Source of the DNA: Mytilus galloprovincialis
Lineage: Eukaryota > Mollusca > Bivalvia > Mytilida > Mytilidae
Direction: 5' to 3'
Length of the DNA: 64,000 nucleotides
NCBI RefSeq assembly: GCF_965363235.1
Contig: NC_134844.1
Location: forward strand, 75,509,497-75,573,496
A program made the translations under genes and the position numbers. Position 1 is the first letter of the stretch; every line of letters begins with the position of its first letter. Positions 23,719-34,439 of the stretch are shown piece by piece. The notes beneath the pieces were generated by a model. The model worked only from the letters and a program-made list of their open reading frames with translations, was not told where the DNA came from and did no database searches.

Positions 23719-26700
23719 CTAAAAGTAACACCCGAGACAAGCAGTGATCCCATTGAAACATTTACTAAAAAATCTCCATCCAGCCTCGATGTGATGTGGT
23801 ATGTCAGTCACAACATTGGATCCAAACCAGAACAGCTCACACCTAAAATTTACAAGGCGACTGTTTTTGAATTTGATGCGACTGTTATACAGGTAAGAGG
23901 TTTAGCGCTATAAATTCATCATTTTCTACATTTGAAAAATCTCTATATCAAGTCAGGAATATGACAGTTTTTTCCATTCGTTTGATGTGTTTTATTATTT
24001 GATTTTGCCATTTGATAAGGGACTTTCCGATTGAATTTTCCTCGGAGTTCAGTATTTTTGTGATTTTACTTTTTATTCAAGAATGAAATATCTTTTTAAT
24101 TACGTAAACCTTTTGATGTAAAATAACACATTTTTTTAAACAAGTGTGTCACTTTCCATAAGGTCCTTGTTTTTTGTTCTTTGAGATACACAAAAAGCGT
24201 TGAATATTTACAATCCAATCAATGACGTAGAAGCTTTTGGACATGACACTATTTAAGTTTTTGGTCAAGCTGTTACGTTCACCAATCAAATAAACGAATC
24301 AACATATGATTACGTCATGAGTCACTTACATTTTTCATTTACAGAAAAATTGAAGAATAATAAATCCCATATCAATAATCTTATGGAATTATATAAAACT
24401 CTGAAATTACTGTAAACCAACTAATTTTCGCGAGCGATATATTTTCGCGTCTTTCGTGACTAGAAAAATTACGCGAATATAAATATGAAATATGGAAAAC
24501 TCGGATCTTTTCTCTATCATCTACATTAAGCAAATTTGAATATCGCGAAATTAAATCGCCGCGAAATGAGAAAGTAAGGCCTAAACGCGAAAATAAGTTG
24601 GTGTATAGTATATTGACAGGTTATGCTATTCTGATAAGCAGGCGTCTAATTAAAACAAAACAATAAGACATTGCAAATCACGACACTGGTCCTTGGGTAT
24701 ATCCTGAAACCTTTTGTTATAACATTTCCAAAAATGATGCATTTGAAGGAAGAAAGTAACTAAATCAAGACACTTAAGGGAGATTCATTGTATACCGCCA
24801 TCTTGGGTGTTACAATCACAGTACAAAATCGGTCTAGTTATTTTCCCAAATCTGCAAATTTGGAGACATATTTGCAGTTTAATGGTTAGACTGTTTATTT
24901 ATATAATGAAAACTTGGTGATTTATTGTATTATTTAAAATATTCAAACAGATATAAATATGGCATTTTTTCAAATGATTCATTTAAGGGGAGATAACTCT
25001 TGTAGTAAACAAAATCATACTGAACTAATAGGGAAGTTTGGATTTTTTACTTGTAGCAAGAAAACAAGTTCGGTGACACCATTTTTTCTTTTTATTTTTT
25101 TAAAAACATATAATAAAATCTATTATTAAAATGTTCAGTACCAGCCCAGTAGTCAGCACTTCGGTGTTGACATGAATATCAATTATATGGTCATTTTTAT
25201 AAATTTTCTGTTTTAAAAAACATTGAATTTTTCGAAAAACTAAGGATTTTCTTACCCCAGGAGTAGATTACCTTAGCCGTATTTGGCACTACTTTTTGGA
25301 ATTTTAGGTCCTCAATGCTCTTCAACTTTGTATTTATTTGGCTTTTTTAACTATTTTGATATGAGCGTCACTGATGAGTCTTATGTAGACGAAACGCGCG
25401 TCTGGCGTATAAAATTATAATCCTGGTACTTTTGATAACTAATTCAACCACTCATTACTTTAAAAATAGCACGGTGACCCATACTTTTTCTTATATTTTT
25501 GAAAAAAAGCAGAGCAAAATCTTCACAAATTATGAAAAAATTCGGTCTAAAAAGTCTATACTTTTGATCTACCTTAACTTGCACTAACCTTTTTATAGCA
25601 CTGTTGAAATTATAACCCATACAAATCTTTGACAGTCCACAACGTGTAGCACACTCTATTTGTGATGGACACTGAATATCATCAACTATCGTCATGTCAG
25701 CCTTTTTATTATCCATACTACAACTATCGAAACGACCAGCAAATTTATCTGAAACTGTATTATTATTACATTGAATTTATTTGTTCATTCCGAAACAAAT
25801 TAAAGACGAATAATAGTATAGAAATAGATATAGGAAGATGTGGCAATTTAAAAAGTAAACCATTATAGGTTAAAGTACGGCCTTTAACACGGAGCCTTGG
25901 ATCACACCGAACAACAAGCTATAAAGGGCCCAAAAACTATTAGTGTAAAACCATACAAACGGGAAAACCAACGGTCTAATCTATATAAACAAAACGAGAA
26001 TCGAGAAACACGTATATATTACATAAACAAACGACAACTACTGTACATCAGATTCCTGACTTAGGACAGGTGGAAACATTTGCAGCGGGTTTAAACGTTT
26101 TAATGGATCCAAACCTTCTCCCTTTTTCTGAAACAATAGCATAACATCACAACATAGAAAAACACACGATAAAATATCAATTGGCAGACTTAACTCAATC
26201 AAAAAATATAAATGTATATAAATACCTGAATACATTAGGAGCGACATGACTAAGAAGGACATGAGTACTATCAGATCTGTACGCAGTGTCTTTTTGTTGT
26301 TGGGATGTACAAGTACCCCGCTACGTCTCGTCTTTTTTTAAAGGTTGTTCTTCTTATATTGTACTGTTACACCAAAGTCCCATGTTAGGGGGTTGGGATC
26401 CCGCTAACATGTTAAACCAAGCCATATTCTGTATGCATGTGTCTGTCTCAAGCCAGGAGCCTTTATTTTGTGTTTATCGACGTTGTTGATGTGTTACATA
26501 TTTATTGTTTGTTCATTTTTGTGAAATAAAAATAAGACAGTTAGTGTTCTCGTTTTTCATTTGTCATTTCGGTACTTATTATAGCTAACTATTCTAACCT
26601 TGCTCATTGTTTAATAGGCCGTATAAGTGTAAATGTCTGTGTCATTTGGTCTCTTGTGAAGAGATGTCTCATTGGCAATCCTACCATATCTTTTTTTTAT

Positions 26701-28037
26701 ATGACATGAATAACCATATCTACCAATGGGAATGGTCAACTTTTTTCAAATGAAAGTTGGAATCTTAGTCTTTTGATATTGATAAAAAAAATAAAAGCGC
26801 GAGGTTTGTCCTATACTAAGTCAGAAAAATGGCAGTTGTTATCTTATAGTTCATTTCTGTGTGTGTTGCATTGTCATTTGTTTTTTGTTGCACTTCAGTG
26901 TTTCTGCTGTTTAGATGTTTTCCACTAATAGTTGATGTGTTTCCCTCAGCTTTAGTCTGTAACCCAGATTTATTTTCTCTCAATCGATTTATGACTTTCG
27001 AACAACGGTATACTACTGTTGCCTTTTTTGAGATGTTATGTCACAATTATTGACACTGCCGAAGCATTAACAACTGAGTTGAAGATAGCTTCTGTGACTA
27101 GCAGTTCACCATCAGTGCTATTTACCAAGTGGTAAAACATTATATAGCCGCTTATAAATTTTGAGGTTGGAAGCGATTAATTATGTATATTTTAATTAGT
27201 AAAAGCAAATGATTCATGAATACTGAAATACATGAAAAACTATACAAGTAGTATAACATTGTCAAGCATGATATCCTTATTGTTATGAGATTTGAACAAT
27301 TTTACAATGGAAAATTTAAAGAAATGAAGCTGACATTTAAACATGACTTTTATCATTTCAGGCCTATTATAGCTGACTATGCAATACAGGCCGTGCTCAT
27401 TTAAATTTCGAACAGCGGTATACGACTGTTACCTTTATTTATCAATTGAAAATAAAAATAAAAAGATAATTGAAACATTACCTTCCAGATATATTTTCCA
27501 TTCTGCTGGTTTATTATAATTATAGCTGACTAAAACACCAACACTTCTCACTTCAACTTTATTTGCATTTATCACATTGCTCAAAACATTCTCACCATCC
27601 AGCAGACCAATTCCATATCCAACGTGCCCACCTATATAACTAATCCAGAATGGCATATATACAGTACAATTAAGTATGTTTGGAGTATCAACCTTTGTCA
27701 AATGCATGCTTTCATGAGTTAACGAATCGTCCGCTCGATACAGAAGATGCGACTTCATGTTTTGCCATCCACCAAGACGTATCTCATACAATGGTAATGA
27801 GGAATTCTGGACATCTGAACTAGATAGAAGGATATGTACGGACGCACATGACTTTACCTCAAACGCCAACGTTATTCCTTTAAGGTCAAGGTTGTACTTA
27901 TTTATGTCAATGGTATAATTCATGATATCAGCTATTAAAGAGGCTTTCAGGTATCCCCTGTCTTCTGTCAACACATTGTTTACAATATGTATACCTACAA
28001 TATACATACATGTGAATAACACGAGATAAAATTTCAT
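23719..28037 (-). CDS. Secreted protein with Methyltransf_FA (farnesoic acid O-methyltransferase-type) and PAN/apple domains
   Basis: Three exons: 27482-28037, 25589-25748 and 23719-23842, joined by GTAATG/CAG and GTTAGT/TAG introns with matching phases; 279 residues plus TAG. Residues 1-20 (MKFYLVLFTCMYIVGIHI) are a signal peptide. About 50-185 carry the Methyltransf_FA hallmarks: LAFEVKSCASVHILLSS, YEIRLGGWQNMKS, PFWISYIGGHVGYGIGL and a closing strand EWKIYLE. Residues 195-267 look like a PAN/apple module: C195, C212, C218, C222, C228 and C240, with IECATRCGLSKICMGYNFN before the second intron. This domain class was named from a crustacean enzyme, but in molluscs it sits in secreted proteins, often with PAN domains, and is more likely to bind ligands than to methylate. 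The tail has three further cysteines (267, 274, 277). An AATAAA signal lies at 23592-23597. Introns contain repeats, which explains the gene length. Confidence 0.85.
23862..24075 (+). repeat. R4 repeat inside the second intron of the Methyltransf_FA/PAN gene
   Basis: ATGCGACTGTTATACAGGTA, TTTGATAAGGGACTTTCCG and TTTTCCTCGGAGTTCAG. It begins about 20 bp upstream of exon 3 (in gene orientation). Confidence 0.6.
24410..24608. mobile_element. MITE family B, complete copy (TA-flanked)
   Basis: CTGTAAACCAACTAATTTTC is mirrored by GCGAAAATAAGTTGGTGTATAG, with inner ATTACGCGAATATAAAT and ATCGCCGCGAAAT. TA lies at both flanks. It sits in intron 2 of the Methyltransf_FA/PAN gene. Confidence 0.6.
25125..25440 (+). 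repeat. R1 repeat, full-length copy in an intron
   Basis: Starts ACCAGCCCAGTAGTCAGCAC and ends with the intact core (GACGAAACGCGCGTCTGGCG) and TGGTACTTTTGATAACTA. Best preserved copy in the window. Confidence 0.75.
25820..26265 (+). repeat. R3 repeat, longest copy, in intron 1 of the Methyltransf_FA/PAN gene
   Basis: Runs from ATAGATATAGGAAGATGTGG through GGTTAAAGTACGGCC, GAAAACCAACGGTCTAATC and CTTCTCCCTTTTTCTGA to AACTCAATCAAAAAATA. Other copies or pieces: 6448-6735, 22078-22300, 29402-29585, 49622-49680, 51958-52150 and 59008-59110 (+); 26490-26700, 28420-28630, 34130-34260, 39945-40210 and 63815-63990 (-). Confidence 0.7.
26490..26700 (-). repeat. R3 repeat, minus copy
   Basis: TTAGTGTTCTCGTTTTTCAT, GGTCTCTTGTGAAGAGATG and TCATTGGCAATCCTACC match the inverted start of R3. 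Confidence 0.55.
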
Positions 28038-28130
28038 TCACTCTAATGCCGCTGATGTCAGCCTTTTCAGTAAATTTGTATTTTCTTCCTGTAACCAATG
28101 TTAGTCGCTAAATGATAATGCTGCAAAAAA

Positions 28131-28146
28131 TTATTATAAATAGGTA
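28131..28146 (-). promoter_or_regulatory. Possible TATA-like site upstream of the Methyltransf_FA/PAN gene
   Basis: On the minus strand the sequence CCTATTTATAATAAT lies about 95-105 bp upstream of the ATG at 28037, a plausible distance for a TATA element with a short 5' UTR. In DNA this AT-rich it may be coincidental. Confidence 0.2.
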
Positions 28147-28419
28147 GCCGAATTAGCTATTTAGCTGACTTCTGTTTTATGTAATTGCTATTAAATTTCC
28201 CCTTTGACTTAATATTTGTCGTGATTAGGGTTCGAACGTCATCAAAAATGTGTGACTGTTAATGACGCATAAAAAACCTTTCCGACTGCCAAACAAGTTA
28301 TTTTAAAATAAAATTTGGAGTGTCTTTCCCTATCAATCATGTTTAACCAGCCCATTTTTATGTGATTGTCGTAAGTCATGTATCTGCAATCCCGTGGTTA
28401 TCGTACGTTCGTGTCTGTT

Positions 28420-28630
28420 ATGTACCTTTTTGGTAAACTGCTATGAACTAGGACGTTGGTTTTCTCGTTTGAACTGTTGCCATATCGGGGTCTTTCTATA
28501 GCTGACTAAAAAATATGAGTTTCGGTCATTGTTGAAGGCTGTACTGTGAACTGTAATATTTAATGGCTTGTATGCTTAACGTCTTTTGATGGATAGGGGA
28601 TAGATGTCTCATTTGTAATCATACCACGTG
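28420..28630 (-). repeat. R3 repeat, minus copy
   Basis: GACGTTGGTTTTCTCGTTTG, CATTGTTGAAGGCTGTACTG and GATGTCTCATTTGTAATC mirror the 5' half of R3. Confidence 0.55.
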
Positions 28631-28991
28631 ATCCACATGAAGACAAATAAGACATTATTGTCTAGTTTGTTGTGATGTTATTGATATTTTGTAAAATGAA
28701 TGGGGCACTGTTTGATAATTTGATAAAACTTAATAATAAACGACTTTTAATGAAATTCAAAACACATTTAGAACATTGCTGAGTTTATTTTTCGAGTATT
28801 TGAATCTCTTTAAATGTATACAATTTGCATATTCGTAAATATGATTATTGTAAATCGTGAAAAAGATCAAATGTAGCTTTTCTAAAAAAATATGTTCAAA
28901 TATGCTTTCTTTTTTTTTAATAATTGACACATTTTTTTAACCATATTCCTTATATCGTAAGTTCTACGATGAATGTCCTTATCCTGTTGAT

Positions 28992-29215
28992 GAGGGCCCT
29001 CATGGGGTTTTTGATTATGTGATTACTTGGCCGTTTTTTTAATGATTATTTGATTATTAAGCCAAATATTTCATGATTATTTGATTACCTAGGACTGTAT
29101 TTTTAGTTTATGATTATTTGATTACTAAAGATAAGCAAATATTTAATGATTATGTGATTATATTGGCAAAAAAATGGTGATTATGTGATTACTAGGACCC
29201 CCCATGAGGGGCCTC
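28992..29215. mobile_element. MITE with GAGGGCCCTCATGGGG ends and 6-bp target duplication
   Basis: Left end GAGGGCCCTCATGGGG, right end CCCCCCATGAGGGGCCTC, and GTTGAT directly repeated at 28986-28991 and 29216-29221. The interior is made of recurring TGATTATTTGATTA words. No coding capacity. Confidence 0.65.
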
Positions 29216-29401
29216 GTTGATTGTAGTTTTCTTATTGTTCCATTCAAGAGACTTAAGTGATTAATTTTCGTAGGACAGTTTTTATGTAGATTGACGTTAG
29301 GAATATCATTTGTGTATAAAGTATATGGATGACGACAACGACAGACGACGGCGATAAGAGATGGCAAAAGTTCACATTGGCCTATTTTATCAGGTAAGCT
29401 A

Positions 29402-29585
29402 ATAAGGAGATCTGGTGTGATTGCTAATGAGTCAACGATCCATATAAATCAAAAGTACAAAGACGTGACCAAGTACATGTCACCGTAGGGCCTTCAAGCC
29501 GTAGATTAAGCTATAAAAGACAAAACTACAAAAGGCCTACAATGGGAAAAGAAAAGATGGGCAAGAAAGTACAGATGCACCCAAA
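29402..29585 (+). repeat. R3 repeat, diverged copy
   Basis: GATCTGGTGTGATTGC, GAGTCAACGATCCAT, TAGGGCCTTCAAGCC and CTACAATGGGAAAAG align with R3. Confidence 0.5.
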
Positions 29586-29627
29586 AGCTATCAGATGAAT
29601 AATGGTACTATTAAAGACAGGCACATA

Positions 29628-29846
29628 TTGTAAAACAACGTATTTTCGCAAGCGATTTATTTTTTGCGATTTACGCGAGTAGAAAAATAACGCGAATATA
29701 AATCATCGCAAATATGTAAAACTTGGATCTTTCCTTATTAAACTAAATCAGGTAACGCAGAAAATCGCGAATTGAATAGCTGCTAAGTGACCTAGAAAGG
29801 GTAAATCGCGAAATAAAGTATCCGCGAAAAATAAGTTAGTTCACAG
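29628..29846. mobile_element. MITE family B, complete copy
   Basis: TTGTAAAACAACGTATTTTC at the left and GCGAAAAATAAGTTAGTTCA at the right, with GCGAATATAAATCATCGC inside; TA at both flanks. Confidence 0.6.
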
Positions 29847-30059
29847 TATATATAAAGAAGATACCACGGTTGCTTCATAATATGAGACCTTGGTCATGTT
29901 GGTGATACGGCAAATAATGCGAACTAACTTTTATCATCATTTGGGAAGGTTTTACTCATTTAATTGGTACTAAGCACGAACAAAATATCAAAAGGGAGAA
30001 AAAGTATCAATCTAAGAGAACTAACAGGTACTGACATAAGTTATTAAAGGTTCAAGGCT

Positions 30060-30205
30060 TATAATTTTAAATGCGCAAGACGCGCGTTTCGTCTGCCTAA
30101 GACTAATCAGTATCGCTCAGATCAAAATAGTTATAAAGCCAACAAGAACAAAATTGAAGAGCAATTAGGACCAAAAAATCGCCAAAGTTGTGCCAGTTTA
30201 GGAAA
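30060..30205 (-). repeat. R1 repeat, minus copy
   Basis: GCGCAAGACGCGCGTTTCGT, CTAATCAGTATCGCTCAGAT and GAAGAGCAATTAGGACC. Confidence 0.65.
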
Positions 30206-30209
30206 TACT

Positions 30210-31140
30210 TCCAATGAAGACTATTTGTTAGTTTTAGTAGCGAACGTGTTGAGTTTTTTTTAACCGTAAACAAATTTTACGATATAATAAAAATAATTAG
30301 TAAAGTAGCACGTTAGCTCCGAATAAATGTTAAAAATCATTTGGGAAGGGCTTGCCTCATCAAATTAGTATCGATAACTAAAAGTACGAGCATATTAAAT
30401 AAATAACATTACTGAACTTACCACAAGACTTCAGAATGAGTAAATATAAAACAGAAATGTAAAAAAACAGATGCATCTGAAAAAGAATATTTCACAAAAT
30501 CCTGTATAGTTTTACTGATCCGTCTTTTCGAATGATTCTCAAATCATTTAGATAATTATAAATTGCTAGACTACTACAAAGATTACAGACACAGATAATA
30601 TTGGTCTCTTGAGATGAACATGCATGATTAAGGGCATATACGACATCGCAAAGTTTATCAATTAAGAGTAATAAACAGAGAAACTTTTAAAGATTTAATG
30701 AAATGTCCCACATTGAAGTTTAATTGACGTGACCAGTTGATAGTCAGTTCTAAAAAAACAAGTTACTTTCGAAACAAAATTTTAATTATAAACGGCAGTC
30801 TTGTACTTTTAGATTTTTACATTGTAGGTACAGCTACCAGTCTCAGACATGTTAAGGCCGTGACGAAGTGTCTATATATGTAAGAATAACTGATTTTCTG
30901 TGTAATCAATTGCAGTTATATTGATCAGTATTGATATATATTGATATTGTGTACTGTTAAAATGATGAGAAAAGCGATGTGCTATTTAAGTGAGATATAT
31001 ACACCTGCAGCAGTACAAATTGTATTTGACGCCAAAACTATCCAAATTTGAATACTTTTCATTTTAATACTTCCCTTTAAAACACACGCTGGTAACAGTA
31101 AGAGAGCTATGACAATCGTGGTTAAGGAAAGATAAATGCG
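30210..31140. other. AT-rich spacer without recognised features
   Basis: Includes a GCATGATTAAGGGCATATACG stretch and short AT microsatellite DNA just after (31145-31162). No gene. Confidence 0.3.
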
Positions 31141-31222
31141 CTAGATATATATATATATATATACTAACTGGAGGTGTGATGAGATGATTATAAAATCTAT
31201 ACATTTTCTCCTTGACAACATT

Positions 31223-31323
31223 GATATACGCTTTGGCAACAAAGCGTATCATGATTAAGATACCTAGAATATGTTGATACGCTTTGACAACAAAGCGTAT
31301 CAACATATTCTAGGTATCTTAAT
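31223..31323. repeat. Perfect 33-bp inverted repeat (4-nt loop) next to a smaller related hairpin
   Basis: Arms 31254-31286 and 31291-31323 are exactly complementary over 33 bp, with loop ACAA. Just upstream, ATACGCTTTG at 31227 and CAAAGCGTAT at 31240 form a smaller hairpin using the same words. The plus strand would fold into a 33-bp stem, long enough for dsRNA or pre-miRNA-like processing, or for replication slippage. Confidence 0.8.
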
Positions 31324-31879
31324 AGCTACCAATTCTGTTCCTTTAATAACAGATTTGTTCGTTTACTGTTATGAATCAGAGCTTGTGGCCAAGCTAGGAC
31401 CAGTCTATATTATTTTTAATTGAAAATTCAAGAACACTCACCGTTATCTTGATGATATTTTGTCGTTAAATAATTAAAAATTCTCTAAATATACTTCCTA
31501 TATTTTGTTTATATATTCCGTTGGTGTAATTCTTATTAAATGTAATGATTTTCGGCCTCATTTAGTTTTCTCCTTACCCTTTAATTAATTCTACAAAATG
31601 GCGAGAAAAAATGATACACCAATCCTTCAAGGATATTCACGTGCTAAAAAACTCATTTCAAATATGAATTCAACCGCCGTCAATCGAAATTCACGTTCTT
31701 AATTTAGCACTTTTTTTATAATTGTGAAAACGGTGACAATGCTGCTGCAGCCAGATTATTAAATGCAGGTGGATATCCAAAAAAAATCCCTTGCAATGCC
31801 AGAAAATGACAAACCTGATGTAGATAATCTTCAGATTTTACTGTAAAGTCTACAGTGAACGGGTAGTGGCGGATATGCC

Positions 31880-31917
31880 GGGGGGGGGGGGGGGGGGGGG
31901 CACAGCCCCCCCCCCCC
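31880..31917. repeat. G21 and C12 homopolymer hairpin
   Basis: G run 31880-31900, CACAG, C run 31906-31917, preceded by AGTGGCGGAT as in the CAGTGGCGGAT-type MITE at 39989. It could form a hairpin or G-quadruplex; lengths may be affected by sequencing. Confidence 0.6.
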
Positions 31918-32189
31918 AGTTCAGGTCACGAAATGTTTTTTCTAACATAATTTTATTTCTACTGAAAATTCGAAAATTGTCACAGCTTGATTAGTCTTCT
32001 TAAACTGGCCGTTAATTATTACCAGTGTCCCCATGCGTGATTTATGACAACTTATTGGTGGGTGTGTAAATATTGACACCTGTGTGTAATGTCTCTATGC
32101 AAAAGCTTTTTATGTAAAATACATTTACATGTTGATTGGAATAGTACACATTTGTATTGGTTTATAATACCGATTAAGATCGATTATCA

Positions 32190-32640
32190 GGTGAAACTTC
32201 TGATCTGTGCATTTGAAGAATAGGTACAAACATTTCCTGTAATAATATTAACAGCACCAATTTTCCTACACCAGATGCGCATTTCGACAATCCATGTCCT
32301 TTCAGTGAAGCTCGTGGCCAAAATATTTGAAATCCAAAGCTTATATAAAAGATGAAGAGCTATAATCCAAAAGGTCCATAAAAGTATAGCCAAATCCGTG
32401 AAGGAATCAGAGCTTTACATGAGGGAGATACATTCCTTAATTTATTATAATTTCTAAAATATAATAACAGCAAATTTTAATAACACAAAAAAATCGTATG
32501 TTCATGCCAGTACCGCTGGTGATACCCTCGGGGACTAACAGTCCAACAGCAGAGGCATCGACCCAGTGGTAGTAATTATATTAACGGTACCAATTTTCCT
32601 GCACCTGTAAATGTACGTTTTTTCCAAAACTTTCTTTTTG
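32190..32640 (-). repeat. R1-related dispersed repeat (CCAGATGCGCATTTCGAC core)
   Basis: CACCAGATGCGCATTTCGAC and CCTTTCAGTGAAGCTCG match R1's CCAGACGCGCGTTTCGTC and ATCAGTGACGCTC position for position with substitutions, while the sequences outside the core differ. This indicates a second family sharing the core. Confidence 0.5.
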
Positions 32641-32644
32641 TGAA

Positions 32645-33390
32645 TTTATTCAGCAACAAATTAAGCTATTTATTTTTTGAAAACTTAGAAGATATGGTTT
32701 TTAAACGGAATGTCATATATCATTCCCCTATTTTTTTCAAGGCAAATCAACAATTTGTTTTACTCCCCTCCCCTTTCCCCTAATGCTTTCGCCCTGTCCA
32801 GGAAAAATAAATTGACATTAAATAATCATTAACAAAATGCTATTTGATTTTCGTTAAAATTTAGTTTGTAACAGAATCTAGGATTTATACATTTCTTTAA
32901 AAGCCAAATCATGCAGTTATATTTGTTTTTATTGTTCTTGTTTAAATATCAGGTACATGTATGAGGCTATGCAAAAGCTCACCATTTATGAAGATATGAA
33001 GGTGTTTTGCAGATATAAGAATAATGTGAAAAAAAGTAAGTCTGGAAGCGAGGCCCAAAAATATAGATAAAAGAATATAGAGGTGATAAAATATAAAGAA
33101 AATATTGTTTGGTTGTTGCATGGTTGTTAAATGTCCAGTGGCAAATATTTGATGCATGTTTAGGTCGAATATAATAAAGATCAATTGGCAGTAAAGTGAA
33201 AAAGTAAAAACTTAAAACATATCGAAATATACAAACGATGATCTGACCCCTCCCCCTCCCCCCACCCCCCCCCCAAAAAAAACACAAAAAAACAAAAAAA
33301 CAAGAAAAAAACACAAAAAAAGACACACAAAGACAAACAAAACAAACCTAACAACCACTCACACTGGCATATATATATAAAAAATTGGTT
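32645..33390. other. Spacer with C-rich and A-rich low complexity
   Basis: 33247-33312 is CCCCTCCCCCTCCCCCC followed by A-rich CA-type repeats. Overlapping minus frames of 70-115 codons across it are translations of low complexity. Confidence 0.4.
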
Positions 33391-33469
33391 CATGGTGCCT
33401 CCCCAGACATCGAGGTCCTTGATCCCGCACCTGACGGGAGAGCTTTTTCTCTTTCCTTTACCTGTTACA

Positions 33470-33600
33470 TGTCAAGAAAAACTCAAAGCCTCATTTATCT
33501 GTTTTCATGAACGGAGCCAAAGAGGTATTCAATATGTAGGACAAACAAGACAGGAGTTTTTTAAACGAACACAAAAATACCAATACCGCTACCGAAACCA
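33470..33600 (+). pseudogene. Possible GIY-YIG endonuclease fragment of a Penelope-like element
   Basis: QYVGQTRQEFFKRTQKYQ, preceded by IC(F)HERSQRG, resembles the start of the GIY-YIG endonuclease of Penelope-like elements (Y-V-G-x-T, then R). Only about 40 residues are readable and the domain is cut short. Weak but consistent with the Penelope-like RT remains elsewhere. Confidence 0.3.
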
Positions 33601-33629
33601 TCTCACGGGGTTTATATTTAACAACTAGT

Positions 33630-34125
33630 TCCCTATGGCCGTGTCTGCTGTAACGTTGTGATTTTAACGCAAGTAATCTATGTATTACTGGTCAAATTAC
33701 TTGAAACTAAATTCTTCCATAGGTATAAAGAGTTGGTTTTGAAGTTTGGTAGAACCTGTTGAAAACTTTTTTCAAACGGAATAGCGCATCCTCATTTTTA
33801 CGGAAATGTTGTTTATTGTGCCCGATAATTAAGAAACTATCCTTGTAAATTATCGATCCTTTTAATAAACTTATTCTAAAATGTTACCAATTCAACACTG
33901 TAATTAGATCATTGAATATTGTTTTATTAGTATTACTATTGATTTCGTGATCAGTAATTTTAAAGCAAACTAAATATTATTGTTATTATACTTGTACACA
34001 TTCGTGGATCTACTATCTGTCGATACCTGTATCTTGGCATTGAACAAGGTCGTGTTTTTCTATGACTGTTCATCATGTTCATGACCGTCTTTAAACTAAA
34101 TCAATTGAATGTTAGATGTGTACTG
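33630..34125. other. AT-rich spacer without recognised features
   Basis: No repeat or frame of note. Confidence 0.3.
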
Positions 34126-34129
34126 CTAA

Positions 34130-34260
34130 TTTAAGCCTTTTATAGCCGACTACGCGATATGGGCTTACTCATTGTTGAAGGCCGTTTGGTGACCTATAGT
34201 TGTTAATTTCAGTGTTATTTGGTCTCTGGCGAAGTGATGTCTAGTTGGCAATTATCCAAT
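34130..34260 (-). repeat. R3 repeat, minus copy
   Basis: TTGTTGAAGGCCGTTTGGTG, GGTCTCTGGCGAAGTGATG and GTTGGCAATTATCC. Confidence 0.55.
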
Positions 34261-34439
34261 CAAGCCATATTCCGTATGTATTCTCTTAAGTGAGTAGCCA
34301 GTAAATCAGTAGTTATAGTTTAATGTTGTCTATATCATTGTTATAGTCATGTATTTTTTAGCATGTATCAGGTCTTTTTTCTCCTTTGAATTGTTTCGCA
34401 TTTATCATCCTGGTCCTTTACAACTTCTGTAAAGTAAAG

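Noticed and set aside
32979..33326. 115-codon minus frame rich in Phe and Gly
   Set aside because: It reads through C-rich and A-rich low-complexity DNA; three overlapping frames exist there, none with a domain.
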